This document shows, piece by piece, positions 16,505 to 26,730 of a DNA stretch of 64,000 bases. The notes under the pieces were generated by a model, which was not told where the DNA came from, did no database searches, and worked only from the letters and a program-made list of their open reading frames with translations. The translations under genes were made by a program, and so were the position numbers. The stretch's first letter is position 1; the number at the start of each line of letters is the position of its first letter. Source of the DNA: Paenibacillus brevis (GTDB lineage: Bacteria > Bacillota > Bacilli > Paenibacillales > Paenibacillaceae); NCBI RefSeq assembly GCF_018919145.1, contig NZ_JAHLQJ010000010.1, positions 1-64,000 on the forward strand, in the 5' to 3' direction.

Positions 16505-17692
16505 ATGACAAAGGATAACCGTTTTGACAAAATAACAGTCATCGTACTGGATAGTGTAGGAATCGGAGAATTGCCGGATGCTGCGAGCTTTGGGGATCTT
16601 GGTTCCCATACGCTCGGACATATTCTGGAGCGGGTGCCAGGCACCAAGCTGCCTCATCTTCAGCAGCTCGGTTTAGGTAATATCGCTGACTTGCCTAATC
16701 TGGGTCCGGCTGCGTCGCCGGAAGCTTATTATGGCAAGATGGCGGAGATTTCAACAGGCAAGGATACGATGACAGGTCACTGGGAACTGATGGGGTTAAA
16801 GATTGAGACTCCGTTCCAGACTTATCCGGAAGGCTTTCCGCAGGATTTGGTTACTCGCTTTGAGCAGGAGACCGGACGCAAGATGATTGGGAACAAGCCT
16901 GCATCCGGCACTGAAATTCTGGACGAGCTGGGTGAAGAGCACATGAAGACCGGGGCCTGGATCGTGTATACCTCGGCAGATAGTGTATTCCAGATTGCCG
17001 CTCATGAAGAGATCATCCCGCTTGAAGAGCTTTATCGGGCCTGTGAAATCGCACGCCGCCTGACATTGGCTCCAGAGCACTCGGTGGGAAGAGTCATCGC
17101 AAGACCGTTCGTAGGCGAGCCCGGGGCCTTCAAGCGTACGCCGAACCGTCACGACTATGCAGTATCTCCGCCCGAACCAACCGTGCTGAATGCATTGAAG
17201 GAGTCCGGCAAGGATGTAATCTCTGTAGGGAAGATTAATGACATTTTTTCCGGGGAGGGCATCTCAGCGTCGTATCCGACGAAGAGCAATCTGCACGGGA
17301 TTCAGGAGACAATCCGCTTAATGGAGCAGCCGTTCAACGGATTGCTGTTTACCAATCTGGTTGACTTTGATTCCTTATTCGGCCATCGTCGGGATCCGGA
17401 AGGCTATGCGGGTGCATTGGAGGAATTTGACGCGTATGTTCCGCAATTGCTGGAACGGACCGGAGAACGTGATTTGCTGGTGATTACGGCGGATCATGGA
17501 AATGATCCGGTGCATCCGGGGACAGACCACACCCGGGAATATGTGCCATTGCTTGTGTACAGCAAGGGATTGACTTCACCTGGAAGTCTGGGTGTGCGTG
17601 CCAGTTATGCCGATCTTGCCGCAACGATTGCGGACAACTTCGGCGTTCAGAGCACAGTGCATGGAAAGAGCTTTTTAGGCCAACTGAAATAA
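16505..17692 (+). CDS. deoB: Phosphopentomutase
   Basis: 395 residues of the alkaline phosphatase superfamily. Metal and nucleophile motifs are [12 protein letters not shown] (near 13), [10 protein letters not shown] with the phosphorylated Thr (near 80), and ADHGNDP and DHTREYVP near the C-terminus. It interconverts ribose 1- and 5-phosphate and the deoxy forms. ATG 16505 is chosen with GAAGGAG nine bases upstream. It starts the deoB-punA-pdp nucleoside salvage operon, 66 bases after xerD. Confidence 0.95.
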   Translation: MTKDNRFDKITVIVLDSVGIGELPDAASFGDLGSHTLGHILERVPGTKLPHLQQLGLGNIADLPNLGPAASPEAYYGKMAEISTGKDTMTGHWELMGLKIETPFQTYPEGFPQDLVTRFEQETGRKMIGNKPASGTEILDELGEEHMKTGAWIVYTSADSVFQIAAHEEIIPLEELYRACEIARRLTLAPEHSVGRVIARPFVGEPGAFKRTPNRHDYAVSPPEPTVLNALKESGKDVISVGKINDIFSGEGISASYPTKSNLHGIQETIRLMEQPFNGLLFTNLVDFDSLFGHRRDPEGYAGALEEFDAYVPQLLERTGERDLLVITADHGNDPVHPGTDHTREYVPLLVYSKGLTSPGSLGVRASYADLAATIADNFGVQSTVHGKSFLGQLK

Positions 17693-17710
17693 GCAGGGGA
17701 GAGATGGACA

Positions 17711-18544
17711 ATGGTTAATGTACTTACGATTGGCATGATTAAGGAAGCGGCTGATTTTATCCGCTCCAAGACAAATATGACTCCGAAGGTTGGACTTATT
17801 CTGGGGTCCGGTCTCGGCGTTCTTGCAGATCATTTGCAGGATGCTGTCAGCATCGCATACAGCGAAATTCCTTATTTTCCGGTATCAACGGTGGAAGGCC
17901 ATGCCGGCGAGCTCCTGATCGGGAGCTTGAACGGAACCCCGGTCGTTCTGATGAAGGGACGCTTCCATATGTATGAGGGCTACGGTCCTGAGCTGACGGC
18001 TTTTCCGGTTCGGGTCATGAAGGAGCTGGGCGTTTCCGCACTTTTGGTAACTAATGCAGCTGGCGGCATTAACACTTCGTTCAATCCGGGTGATTTGATG
18101 CTGATCTCGGATCACATTAATTTGACCGGAACCAACCCGTTGATGGGTCCAAATGATAATGCGCTGGGTGTGCGCTTCCCGGACATGTCCCAGGCCTACA
18201 GCCGCCGCTTGCGCGAGTTGGCGCGGACAACCGCGAAGCAGCAGGGTATTTCCGTACAGGAGGGCGTCTATGCAGGTCTGCTTGGCCCTACCTATGAGAC
18301 GCCCGCTGAAATCCGTATGCTGCGAACGCTTGGGGGAGATGCCGTAGGGATGTCCACGGTCTCTGAGGTGATCGTAGCGAGACATGCCGGCATTGAGGTG
18401 CTGGGAATTTCCTGTATCAGCAATATGGCCGCCGGGATCCTCGATCAACCCTTATCCCATGACGAGGTGATGGAGACAACGGATCGGGTGCGGGAGCAAT
18501 TTTTGAATCTTGTACTGGCGATTATTCCGGATATGGCGAAGTGA
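17711..18544 (+). CDS. punA: Purine-nucleoside phosphorylase I (guanosine/inosine type)
   Basis: 277 residues. GLILGSGLG (phosphate loop), the HMYEGY segment, TNAAGG and the GMSTVSEVIVARH block are those of trimeric PNP. It yields ribose 1-phosphate, the substrate of the phosphopentomutase just upstream (18-base gap). AGGGGAGAG precedes the ATG. Equivalent to Bacillus pupG. Confidence 0.93.
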   Translation: MVNVLTIGMIKEAADFIRSKTNMTPKVGLILGSGLGVLADHLQDAVSIAYSEIPYFPVSTVEGHAGELLIGSLNGTPVVLMKGRFHMYEGYGPELTAFPVRVMKELGVSALLVTNAAGGINTSFNPGDLMLISDHINLTGTNPLMGPNDNALGVRFPDMSQAYSRRLRELARTTAKQQGISVQEGVYAGLLGPTYETPAEIRMLRTLGGDAVGMSTVSEVIVARHAGIEVLGISCISNMAAGILDQPLSHDEVMETTDRVREQFLNLVLAIIPDMAK

Positions 18545-18558
18545 TGAGGTGAAGAGCA

Positions 18559-19890
18559 ATGAGAGCTGTGGATTTGATCCGCAAAAAAAGAGACGGACAT
18601 GAATTATCAGGAGAAGAACTGGGCTTTCTGATCCAGGGATACAGCGAGGGCAGTATTCCTGATTATCAAATGGCTGCATGGGCCATGGCTGTGTATTATC
18701 AAGGGATGAATGCGCGGGAGACCGCTGATTTGACGATGCATATGGCCACATCCGGCGACATGATCGATTTGAGCTCAATTCATGGCATCAAGGTAGATAA
18801 GCATTCGACCGGCGGAGTTGGAGACAAGACAACTATCGTTCTGGGACCGCTCGTCGCTTCCGCCGGCGTTCCCGTAGCCAAGATGTCCGGGCGCGGACTC
18901 GGGCATACGGGCGGAACGATTGATAAGCTGGAGGCCATTTCCGGCTTTTCGGTAGAGCTGGATCAAGAGCAATTCTTTGCCCAAGTAAATGAGATCGGTC
19001 TTGCAGTCGTCGGACAAAGCGGCAACATGACGCCTGCCGACAAGAAGCTCTATGGTCTGCGCGATGTTACCGCGACCGTAGACTCGATACCGCTGATCGC
19101 CAGCTCCGTTATGAGCAAGAAAATTGCAGCCGGTGCGAATGCGATTGTTCTGGACGTGAAGACCGGCAGCGGGGCATTCATGAAGACGCTTGACGATTCC
19201 ATCCGGCTGGCCAAAGCTATGGTAGATATCGGCACACAGGTCGGGCGCAGTACGATTGCCGTGATCAGTGATATGGATCAGCCGCTGGGTTTTGGAATCG
19301 GGAATGCCCTGGAGGTTAAGGAGGCGATTGCTACCTTGCGTGGAGAAGGTCCGCAGGATCTGGCTGAAGTATGCCTGATACTCGCTTCCCATATGCTGAT
19401 TCTTGGAGGCAAGGCCGGCAATGAAGAGGAGGCGAGGGCCCTCCTGCAAGCCAAGCTGGATAGCGGAGAGGCGCTGAACAGCCTGAAACGGATGGTAGAG
19501 GCTCAGGGCGGCAATGCCGCACAGATTGATCATCCTGACCAGTTGCCGGCCGCTGAGCTTCATGTTGAAGTGAAAGCAGAGAAGGCTGGATATGTGGAGT
19601 CGATCCAGGCCGAAGAGATCGGCATAGCGGCTATGCTCTTAGGCGCTGGCAGGGAAACGAAGGATTCCGTGATCGATCTTGCAGCAGGCTTAATTCTGCA
19701 CAAGAAGATCGGGGATTATGTTGAAGCGGGCGAGACAATAGCAGTGCTTCACCTGAACCGTGCCCATGAGAACAGGCTTGAAGAAGCAAAATCCAAAGTT
19801 CTTGAAGCTTATGGAATTACGGAATCAAAGGTTCCGAGACGCCCTCTCGTCTTTGCCTTGGTCACTCCTGAAGGAATTAAGAGATTCTAG
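18559..19890 (+). CDS. pdp: Pyrimidine-nucleoside phosphorylase
   Basis: 443 residues. The glycosyltransferase family 3 signature is in [12 protein letters not shown] (residues about 80-91), with [10 protein letters not shown] and [10 protein letters not shown] completing the phosphate and nucleoside sites. It phosphorolyses uridine, deoxyuridine and thymidine. It lies 14 bases after punA and before the operon terminator. In B. subtilis pdp sits elsewhere, so this complete purine-plus-pyrimidine salvage cluster is a lineage feature. Confidence 0.95.
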   Translation: MRAVDLIRKKRDGHELSGEELGFLIQGYSEGSIPDYQMAAWAMAVYYQGMNARETADLTMHMATSGDMIDLSSIHGIKVDKHSTGGVGDKTTIVLGPLVASAGVPVAKMSGRGLGHTGGTIDKLEAISGFSVELDQEQFFAQVNEIGLAVVGQSGNMTPADKKLYGLRDVTATVDSIPLIASSVMSKKIAAGANAIVLDVKTGSGAFMKTLDDSIRLAKAMVDIGTQVGRSTIAVISDMDQPLGFGIGNALEVKEAIATLRGEGPQDLAEVCLILASHMLILGGKAGNEEEARALLQAKLDSGEALNSLKRMVEAQGGNAAQIDHPDQLPAAELHVEVKAEKAGYVESIQAEEIGIAAMLLGAGRETKDSVIDLAAGLILHKKIGDYVEAGETIAVLHLNRAHENRLEEAKSKVLEAYGITESKVPRRPLVFALVTPEGIKRF

Positions 19891-19928
19891 CTGATTTCAA
19901 GCAATTGAATAGATTTATTTCCTTTGCA

Positions 19929-19976
19929 GGGCAGCCCGGAAGTTAGTGATAACTGACTTCCGGGCTGCCCCTTTTT
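19929..19976 (+). terminator. Strong terminator of the nucleoside salvage operon
   Basis: A 15-bp perfect stem, GGGCAGCCCGGAAGT with ACTTCCGGGCTGCCC, extended inside by TAGT/ACTG, then T5. Confidence 0.92.
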
Positions 19977-20150
19977 GCGTTTGCAAAAAAAGTTATAGGG
20001 CCGTAAATACACCTTTGCCCGCAGCGGTTCAAAACATCTATTATCTCTCCGTAAAACTCAACAGAGTCCGTCAAGCTGCTAGGAATAATATTACAAATTT
20101 TGGTTCATACTAAGTTATCAGAATTGTAATTCCTAGATTAAGGGGGACTT

Positions 20151-21347
20151 ATGTTGAAGAAACGGTTAATCCTGTGCTGTATGGCCTTGCTCTTGGCAGT
20201 ACCTCTTGGAGCGGTACAGGCAAGGGCAGCAGTGGTCGAAGAGCCCGGCAACACTGCCTCGGAGCTTGCGTTGGCTGAACAGGCGCTATCCGCCATTCTG
20301 ATTGATGCGGATACGGGAACAGTTATATTTGAGAAGAAAAGTCATGAACAGCTTCCTCCGGCAAGCATCACCAAGATTATGACCATGCTGCTCACGATGG
20401 AAGCCATCGATCAGGGCAAGCTGAAGCTGAACGATAAGGTTACGACAAGTGAATATGCAGCTTCCATGGGCGGTTCGCAAATATTCCTGGAGCCAGGCGA
20501 AGAAATGACTGTCGACGAACTGCTTAAAGGAGTCGCGATGGCCTCAGGCAACGATGCCTCTGTAGCCTTGGCTGAGAAAATCGCCGGAACCGAGAAAGCC
20601 TTTGTCAACATGATGAATGAGAAGGCAAAGGAGTTGGGATTGAAGGACACGCACTTCTCCAACTGCAACGGTCTGCCCGTGGAGAACCATTATTCTTCAG
20701 CACACGACATCGCAATGATGAGCCGCGAGCTTCTGAAATATGAAGGGATCACGGCTTATACCGGTGCTTATCAGGATTATCTCCGCCAGGAGACGGAGAA
20801 GCCGTTCTGGCTGGTGAATACCAACAAGCTAGTTCGCTTCTACAGCGGGGCAGATGGTCTGAAAACCGGCTACACCTCGGAGGCAAAATTCTGTCTGGCA
20901 GCAACCGCGAAGCGCGATGGATTGCGTCTGATCGCTGTCGTGCTTGGAGAACCGAACACAAAGACCCGGAACAGTGAAGTATCTTCTATGTTTGATTATG
21001 CCTTCTCACAGTATGCGCTGCATCCGATCTATAAAGCGGGGGAAGTCATCGGAAAGGTGAAGGTGCATCGCGGTGAAGCTTCCCAGCTGGATCTGGCAGC
21101 GTCAAGAACAATGAATGTTCTGGTGAAAAAGGGGTCTCAGCCGGCAGACATTACGCAAAAGCTGGAGCTTCCTGACAAGCTGTCAGCTCCAATCCATGAA
21201 GGGCAGATGATCGGCAAGCTGATCATTTATCAGGACGGCAAGCCGCTGACTGAATTCGAACTGAAGGCAGCCTCTTCGATCGAAAAGGCAGGATGGTGGA
21301 CCATGTTTAAACGTACGGCCTCACATCTTTTCTTTGTAGATTCGTAG
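20151..21347 (+). CDS. dacF: Sporulation D-alanyl-D-alanine carboxypeptidase DacF
   Basis: 398 residues. A signal peptide (1-27, ending VQARA) is followed by a penicillin-binding S11 domain with S72-x-x-K75 (PASITK), SGN at 132-134 and KTG in LKTGYTSEA, and a C-terminal PBP5-like beta domain (about 280-370). It trims pentapeptides of spore peptidoglycan. It lies directly upstream of the spoIIA operon as in Bacillus. About 170 AT-rich bases upstream contain no clear sigma-A promoter, which fits forespore control. Confidence 0.92.
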   Translation: MLKKRLILCCMALLLAVPLGAVQARAAVVEEPGNTASELALAEQALSAILIDADTGTVIFEKKSHEQLPPASITKIMTMLLTMEAIDQGKLKLNDKVTTSEYAASMGGSQIFLEPGEEMTVDELLKGVAMASGNDASVALAEKIAGTEKAFVNMMNEKAKELGLKDTHFSNCNGLPVENHYSSAHDIAMMSRELLKYEGITAYTGAYQDYLRQETEKPFWLVNTNKLVRFYSGADGLKTGYTSEAKFCLAATAKRDGLRLIAVVLGEPNTKTRNSEVSSMFDYAFSQYALHPIYKAGEVIGKVKVHRGEASQLDLAASRTMNVLVKKGSQPADITQKLELPDKLSAPIHEGQMIGKLIIYQDGKPLTEFELKAASSIEKAGWWTMFKRTASHLFFVDS

Positions 21348-21373
21348 CAGTTTTCTTCTAGTTTTGTCATCCG

Positions 21374-21403
21374 GCAGGATTCTCTGAACGAGCTGTAGAA
21401 TTG
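21374..21403 (+). promoter_or_regulatory. Sigma-H promoter of the spoIIA operon
   Basis: GCAGGATTC (21374-21382), a 12-bp spacer and GTAGAATTG (21395-21403) match both sigma-H boxes (RNAGGAWWW, RNNGAAT) closely. A perfect 0A box is not seen next to it. Confidence 0.8.
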
Positions 21404-21436
21404 TTGTGTTCATGACAGGGAGGAGAGTGAACAGAC

Positions 21437-21790
21437 ATGAATTTGCACATGGATATGATAAGGCATCGCAACACCCTTGTGGCGCGTCTGGTAGGGGAGC
21501 TCGATCATCATACGGCGGATAAAGTCCGTATTATGCTGGAGGATGAGATCGGACGCGGCGACTGCCGTCATCTTGTACTAAGCCTGGAGTCACTGCAGTT
21601 TATGGACAGCTCGGGGATCGGGGTAATCCTGGGCCGCTACAAGCAGATCAAGCTCAAAGGCGGAAAAATGGTCATATGTGGCGTAAATCCGCAGGTGTAC
21701 CGCTTGTTGGAAATGTCGGGGCTGTTTAAAATCATGGCTGTTTACGAAAATGAAGCCACAGCTCTTACGGAATTGGAGGTCGCACTATGA
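21437..21790 (+). CDS. spoIIAA: Anti-anti-sigma F factor SpoIIAA
   Basis: 117-residue STAS-domain protein. The phosphorylated serine is S58 in [13 protein letters not shown]. When unphosphorylated it displaces SpoIIAB from sigma F in the forespore. GGGAGGAG precedes the ATG and its stop overlaps the spoIIAB start. Confidence 0.96.
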   Translation: MNLHMDMIRHRNTLVARLVGELDHHTADKVRIMLEDEIGRGDCRHLVLSLESLQFMDSSGIGVILGRYKQIKLKGGKMVICGVNPQVYRLLEMSGLFKIMAVYENEATALTELEVAL

Positions 21791-22239
21791 ACCAACCCGG
21801 CCGCAATTTTATGTCGCTGCAGTTTGCTGCCAGAAGCGAGAACGAATCCTTTGCCCGTGTAACGGTCGCTGCCTTTGTCTCGCAGCTTGATCCGACCATG
21901 GATGAGATCACGGATCTGAAGACGGTCATTTCTGAAGCGGTGACCAATTCCATTATTCATGGCTATGACGGAGATCCCGAAGGGATTGTTACCATATCGG
22001 CTTTGATTGAAGGAGATACGGTGACCTTGACGGTAGAGGACAAGGGGCGCGGCATCGAGGATGTAGAGCTTGCCAAGCAGCCGCTGTTTACGTCCAAGCC
22101 TGAGCTGGAACGCTCGGGGATGGGTTTTACAATTATGGAGAATTTCATGGATGAGTTTGAGGTAAGCAGTGAGCTTGGCGGTGGAACCTCGATCCGGATG
22201 AAGAAGAGAATTGTATCAAAGACAGCTTTATACAATTAG
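21787..22239 (+). CDS. spoIIAB: Anti-sigma F factor and serine kinase SpoIIAB
   Basis: 150 residues of the GHKL ATPase fold: N box [11 protein letters not shown] (about 58), EDKGRGIED (about 82) and the [12 protein letters not shown] lid (about 105). It binds sigma F and phosphorylates SpoIIAA. Translationally coupled to spoIIAA by ATGA. Confidence 0.96.
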   Translation: MNQPGRNFMSLQFAARSENESFARVTVAAFVSQLDPTMDEITDLKTVISEAVTNSIIHGYDGDPEGIVTISALIEGDTVTLTVEDKGRGIEDVELAKQPLFTSKPELERSGMGFTIMENFMDEFEVSSELGGGTSIRMKKRIVSKTALYN

Positions 22240-22250
22240 GGGTTGGAGCT

Positions 22251-23006
22251 ATGGATGCTGAAGTGAAGCAAGCCTCGAGAGAATATTTGGACGACTCAGA
22301 AGTAAAACGGCTGATCGCGCTTAGCCAGGCCGGGGATTCGGGTGCCAGAGACCGACTTGTAAGCAGCAACATCCGATTAGTCTGGTCCGTCGTTCAGCGC
22401 TTTATGAACCGGGGGTACGAGCCTGAGGATCTGTTTCAGATCGGCTGTATCGGCCTGCTAAAATCGGTTGATAAATTCGATCTAAGCTATGATGTCAAAT
22501 TTTCCACCTATGCAGTGCCGATGATTATCGGAGAGATTCAGCGCTTTTTGCGGGATGACGGCACCCTTAAGGTTAGCCGCTCCCTTAAAGAAATGGCGAA
22601 CAAGGTTCGCAAGAAAAAAGACGAGCTGTCAAAGGTGCTCAACCGTCTGCCCACGATTAAGGAGGTGGCGGAGGAGCTTGGAGTGACGCCGGAAGACGTG
22701 GTGTTTGCTCAAGAGGCCAACAAGCCGCCAACCTCGATCCATGAGACCGTCTTCGAGAACGATGGGGATCCGATCACGCTGATGGATCAAATTGCCGACG
22801 AATCCCAGGAGCGGTGGTTCGACAAGCTGGCGCTTCATGAGGCGATAGACGGGCTAAGTGACCGGGAAAGACTTATCGTGTACTTGCGGTACTACAGGGA
22901 TCAAACCCAGTCCGAGGTGGCGGCCAGGCTTGGAATTTCCCAGGTCCAGGTATCCCGTCTGGAAAAGAAGATACTGCAAAATATTCGTGATCAAATCGCA
23001 CAATAG
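22251..23006 (+). CDS. sigF: Forespore RNA polymerase sigma factor F
   Basis: 251 residues with regions 2 (GYEPEDLFQIGCIGLLKSVD, about 55-75), 3 (SLKEMANKVRKKKDELSK, about 115-135) and 4 (LGISQVQVSRLEKKIL, about 225-240). Last gene of spoIIA. It directs early forespore transcription after septation. Confidence 0.96.
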   Translation: MDAEVKQASREYLDDSEVKRLIALSQAGDSGARDRLVSSNIRLVWSVVQRFMNRGYEPEDLFQIGCIGLLKSVDKFDLSYDVKFSTYAVPMIIGEIQRFLRDDGTLKVSRSLKEMANKVRKKKDELSKVLNRLPTIKEVAEELGVTPEDVVFAQEANKPPTSIHETVFENDGDPITLMDQIADESQERWFDKLALHEAIDGLSDRERLIVYLRYYRDQTQSEVAARLGISQVQVSRLEKKILQNIRDQIAQ

Positions 23007-23066
23007 TGTCACGTCATATATAATATAGACATGCATGACGATATTGGATTGAAGGAGTCTATAATT

Positions 23067-23774
23067 ATGAGTGTACATATTGGAGCAAAATCAGGGGATA
23101 TCGCGGATACAGTTCTACTTCCCGGCGATCCGCTGCGAGCAAAGTTCATCGCCGAGACTTATCTAAGCAATGTCGTTTGCTATAACGAGGTTCGCGGCAT
23201 GCTTGGATTTACCGGAACCTACAAGGACAAGCGGATTTCTGTTCAGGGCAGCGGGATGGGGATTCCTTCCTTCTCGATTTATGCCAATGAATTGATTCAG
23301 GAATATCAGGTGAAAAATCTGATTCGTGTAGGAACCTGCGGCGGCATGCAGGAGCATGTGCATGTGCGTGATGTAATATTGGCACAAGGAGCATGTACCG
23401 ATTCCAGCATGAATCGCCATATCTTTAAAGGCTATGATTTCTCTCCGATTGCCAGTTTTGATCTGCTCAAGGCCGCTTATGAGCGTGGGGTAGAGAAGGG
23501 CCTGAAGCTGCATGTCGGCAATATTTTCTGCTCCGACAGCTTCTATCGGGACGATACCTCGGTCACAGGCTTGCTGATGAAATATGGGGTGCTGGGCGTC
23601 GAAATGGAGACAACAGCGCTGTATACCCTTGCTGCGAAATTCGGAGTGAATGCTTTAACCATTCTCACAGTCAGTGACCATCTGTTGACAGGAGAAGAGA
23701 CTACGGCAGAAGAGCGTCAGACGACCTTCAATGAGATGATGGAGGTTGCGCTGGAGACGGCCATTTCTCTATAG
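23067..23774 (+). CDS. deoD: Purine-nucleoside phosphorylase DeoD-type
   Basis: 235 residues of the hexameric PNP family: [15 protein letters not shown] (phosphate site), [17 protein letters not shown] and [16 protein letters not shown] 23067 has GAAGGAG nine bases upstream; the open frame extends to 23031. It complements PunA by accepting adenosine. It sits as an extra gene between sigF and spoVAA. Confidence 0.93.
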   Translation: MSVHIGAKSGDIADTVLLPGDPLRAKFIAETYLSNVVCYNEVRGMLGFTGTYKDKRISVQGSGMGIPSFSIYANELIQEYQVKNLIRVGTCGGMQEHVHVRDVILAQGACTDSSMNRHIFKGYDFSPIASFDLLKAAYERGVEKGLKLHVGNIFCSDSFYRDDTSVTGLLMKYGVLGVEMETTALYTLAAKFGVNALTILTVSDHLLTGEETTAEERQTTFNEMMEVALETAISL

Positions 23775-23801
23775 TGTCATCAATCAAATAAACGTTTTAC
23801 G

Positions 23802-23860
23802 GAGTAGAGACCACCCCTCCATGGCATACTATGGGTAATTCGCCATGAAAGGGGTGGTCT
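23802..23860 (+). promoter_or_regulatory. Candidate sigma-G promoter overlapped by a long hairpin at spoVAA
   Basis: GAGTA (23802-23806), 18 bp and CATACTA (23825-23831) fit the sigma-G pattern. The same DNA forms a stem of AGACCACCCCT (23808-23818) with AGGGGTGGTCT (23850-23860), plus CATGGC (23820-23825) with GCCATG (23842-23847). The right arm contains the spoVAA ribosome binding site, and the left arm lies upstream of the expected sigma-G start. Confidence 0.5.
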
Positions 23861-24516
23861 GTTTGTTGCAGGGTCAAGCTTCCGTCATCTATGTTCGGCT
23901 GCGCAAGCAGGTGATACATCCGGCAGGAGCTCCGATCAGGCTGAGGGATATTGCACGGATTCTGGCTGACCCGAGCCTGGAGCGTGAACTGTTGGATATG
24001 GTGCTGTCCAGATCCGAGCCTAGCGATGGAAATCGTATTGTGATTGATATGCTGCAAATCATCTCAAGAATTAAAGCGAAGCATCCTTCAGTGCTTATTG
24101 AGTTTATCGGAGAGCCACATGTGCTGGTTGTGATTCAGAAAGCGCCCAAAAAGCCCTCAATCGTTCTATTCGTCCTGGTGTGGCTGCTGTTATTTTTCGG
24201 TGCGGGACTGACCATTATGAATTTCCATGCGGATGTGAGTATGCCAGAGGTTCACATACGTATCGTCGAGATGATTACCGGGCATAGAGACGAGCATCCT
24301 TATTTGTTTCAAGTCGCTTATTCGCTGGGCATTGGCTTCGGCATGATTCTGTTCTTCAATCATTTGTTCAAGAAGAAATGGAATGAGGAGCCGACTCCGC
24401 TCGAGGTGGAAATGTACCTGTACCAGGAAAACCTGAATCAGTATGTCATTGCGGAGGAATATGAGAAGATGCGGCTTGCCGAGTCAACGTCAACGTCGAA
24501 GGGGAAGCAGCCTTGA
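23845..24516 (+). CDS. spoVAA: Stage V sporulation protein AA
   Basis: About 210-223 residues. An N-terminal soluble domain (about 10-110) with IYVRLRKQVIHPAGAPIRL is followed by two membrane helices (about 112-132 and 155-172) and a charged tail. It is part of the forespore membrane SpoVA system for dipicolinic acid uptake and release. The open frame starts at ATG 23845, but AAAGGGGTGG at 23848-23857 suggests that the tandem TTG codons at 23860/23863 may be the true start. Confidence 0.88.
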   Translation: MKGVVCLLQGQASVIYVRLRKQVIHPAGAPIRLRDIARILADPSLERELLDMVLSRSEPSDGNRIVIDMLQIISRIKAKHPSVLIEFIGEPHVLVVIQKAPKKPSIVLFVLVWLLLFFGAGLTIMNFHADVSMPEVHIRIVEMITGHRDEHPYLFQVAYSLGIGFGMILFFNHLFKKKWNEEPTPLEVEMYLYQENLNQYVIAEEYEKMRLAESTSTSKGKQP

Positions 24517-24938
24517 TGATCCTGGTCTCGCAAGTGGCTGTTGTCTTCCTGGGTTTTGCAGGGGGAATCGCCGTTGGTACGGGGGTGATTGCCCTTTTCA
24601 TTGTGCTTGATATGATACCTCGACTGGCTCAGGTTACCCGATCCTATAATAAAGTCCATTGGTATGAAGGGGCTATGATTGGCGGCTCCTTGCTGGGAAC
24701 GGCAGCGGATTTCTGGAATTGGAGTGTTCCCGGGCCATGGATTGGCAGCGGAATTGTCGGCTTGTTCAACGGCATATTCATCGGAATGCTCGCCGCTGCA
24801 CTGACTGAGGTGTTGAATGTGCTGCCCATCTTCGCGAAGCGGCTACACATGCATAAATACATGACCCAGCTGTTGTATGCGATGGTGTGCGGCAAGGTCG
24901 CGGGTTCATTATTTGAATGGTTCATCTATAGACAGTAA
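24516..24938 (+). CDS. spoVAB: Stage V sporulation protein AB
   Basis: 140 residues, three to four membrane helices (about 1-28, 50-66, 72-97, 115-135). GAAGGGGAAG lies upstream and the ATG overlaps the spoVAA stop. It pairs with SpoVAA at the forespore inner membrane. Confidence 0.9.
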   Translation: MILVSQVAVVFLGFAGGIAVGTGVIALFIVLDMIPRLAQVTRSYNKVHWYEGAMIGGSLLGTAADFWNWSVPGPWIGSGIVGLFNGIFIGMLAAALTEVLNVLPIFAKRLHMHKYMTQLLYAMVCGKVAGSLFEWFIYRQ

Positions 24939-24958
24939 CCGCATAGGAGGTATCCATA

Positions 24959-26620
24959 ATGATGAGTCAGGAACGCGGAGGAACCGGTGAAAAGGAACAG
25001 CTTCACGAGGAGATGAACAGTTTCCCGCACTTTTTGGACGGAACAGAACGCATCTCCTGGGGAGGCGATGAGGAAGAAAGGGCAGAGATTTTGCAACGGA
25101 AGAAAGAAACCGAAAGATCCGATGGTGTGAAGGAATCCGTAATCTATTGGCAGACAAGTGATAAGATCAGTCCCAGTCTTCATACAACTAAGCTGACGCT
25201 GGAGCAGGTGATCGGACTTCAGGAAGGGTTTGACGTGGTTTTCCGCGAAATGACCTTTGGCGGCAAGAAGACGGCCTTGTTCTTTATAAATGGCTTTGCA
25301 AAGGATGATATTTTGCAGGAAATCCTGAAGCGCCTAACTTATTTGACCCCGGATGATCTTGAATCCGGTGCGCTTCACTCCTTCTTCCATCTGTATATTC
25401 CTCATGTTCAGGTTGAAAAATCGGACTCTCTCAGCCAGACCGTTAATGATGTGCTGATTGGGATGAGCGTGTTGTTCATAGAGGGCGAGCAGACCGCGAT
25501 CGTGCTGGACACGCGGAATTATCCGGTGCGAAGCCCTGAAGAGCCTTCTCTGGAACGAGTGGTTCGCGGCTCGCGCGACGGATTCACAGAGACGATGCTA
25601 ACCAATGTGACCCTAGTGCGGCGCAGGCTGCGCGACCCGGGGTTAAAATTCGAGGCGATGAAGGTCGGCCGCCGCTCTCAGACGGATGTCTGTATCGCCT
25701 ATATTGACGATATCGCCGACAAGACACTGATCGATGATGTACGCAAGAAGATTCAGGCTGTTGACCTGGATGGCCTGCCTTTGGCTGATAAGCAGCTGGA
25801 AGAAGCCATCGTGAAGAAGGGCTGGAACCCCTATCCTCTGGTCCGGTATTCGGAGCGTCCGGATGTGGTTGCCTCACATCTGATGGAGGGCAGAATCGTG
25901 GTTTTTGTGGATACGTCGCCAAGCGTTATGATTCTCCCGACTACTTTTTTCGATCTCTGTCAGCATGCGGAAGAAAACCGTCAGACCCCGTTTATGGGAT
26001 CTTATCTGCGTTGGGTGCGGTTCCTCGGGATCTTCGCCTCCCTATTTCTATTGCCGCTCTGGCTGCTCCTGGTCATTCATCCGGAGCTAAAACCTGTGGC
26101 GCTGGCCTTTATCGGGCCTCAGGAGCAGGCCAAGATTCCGTTGATTGCGCAGTTTCTGCTGGTCGAATTCGGTGTAGACCTGATGCGGATGGCCGCCGTC
26201 CATACCCCGACCCCGCTTGCTTCCGCGATGGGCTTGATCGCAGCGATCCTGATCGGAGATATTGCGGTGCAGACCGGCATATTCGTAAATGAAGTTGTGC
26301 TCTATATGGCGGTAGCCGCAATCGGGATGTTTGCGACCCCCAGCTATGAGCTGGGGCTGGCTAACCGGGTAGTCCGGCTGCTAATGCTGGTATTAGTCTC
26401 GATCTTTGGGGTAGCAGGCCTGGTAGGGGGAGTGACAGCCTTTATCATTTTCCTCACCTTTCAAAGATCATTCAATTCATCTTATCTGTGGCCGTTCATC
26501 CCGTTTAATGCCAAGGCATTGGCCGGAATTCTGGTGCGTGTGCCGGTATTGGTATCGAAGCAGCGGCCTTCCTTTAACAAAACCAGAGATCATACCAGGA
26601 TGCCCCAAAAAAATAACTGA
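24959..26620 (+). CDS. spoVAF: Stage V sporulation protein AF (GerA-type)
   Basis: 553 residues. A long charged N-terminal region (1-75) and GerA-type soluble domain (about 80-340, NPYPLVRYSERPDVVASHLMEG) precede five or so membrane helices (about 350-520, including ASLFLLPLWLLLVIHP and GMFATPSYELGLANR). It resembles GerAA-family germinant receptor A subunits and is the SpoVAF member by position. AGGAGG lies eight bases before the first of two ATGs. spoVAC, AD and AE, which separate AB from AF in Bacillus, are absent here. Confidence 0.88.
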   Translation: MMSQERGGTGEKEQLHEEMNSFPHFLDGTERISWGGDEEERAEILQRKKETERSDGVKESVIYWQTSDKISPSLHTTKLTLEQVIGLQEGFDVVFREMTFGGKKTALFFINGFAKDDILQEILKRLTYLTPDDLESGALHSFFHLYIPHVQVEKSDSLSQTVNDVLIGMSVLFIEGEQTAIVLDTRNYPVRSPEEPSLERVVRGSRDGFTETMLTNVTLVRRRLRDPGLKFEAMKVGRRSQTDVCIAYIDDIADKTLIDDVRKKIQAVDLDGLPLADKQLEEAIVKKGWNPYPLVRYSERPDVVASHLMEGRIVVFVDTSPSVMILPTTFFDLCQHAEENRQTPFMGSYLRWVRFLGIFASLFLLPLWLLLVIHPELKPVALAFIGPQEQAKIPLIAQFLLVEFGVDLMRMAAVHTPTPLASAMGLIAAILIGDIAVQTGIFVNEVVLYMAVAAIGMFATPSYELGLANRVVRLLMLVLVSIFGVAGLVGGVTAFIIFLTFQRSFNSSYLWPFIPFNAKALAGILVRVPVLVSKQRPSFNKTRDHTRMPQKNN

Positions 26621-26730
26621 CACGGCATGTCCGCCTTTTAACACAAATGATAATCCGAATAATCCATTTCTCAGTTTACAAGATGTCTGATATACTGATG
26701 AAAAAAAACTGAAAGTGGAGGACGACACAG

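Noticed and set aside
18775..19563. Long minus-strand frame (262 aa) beneath pdp
   Set aside because: It is the shadow of the well-conserved pdp gene, with no ribosome binding site or recognisable domain. The same applies to 4732-5541 and 42935-43795.
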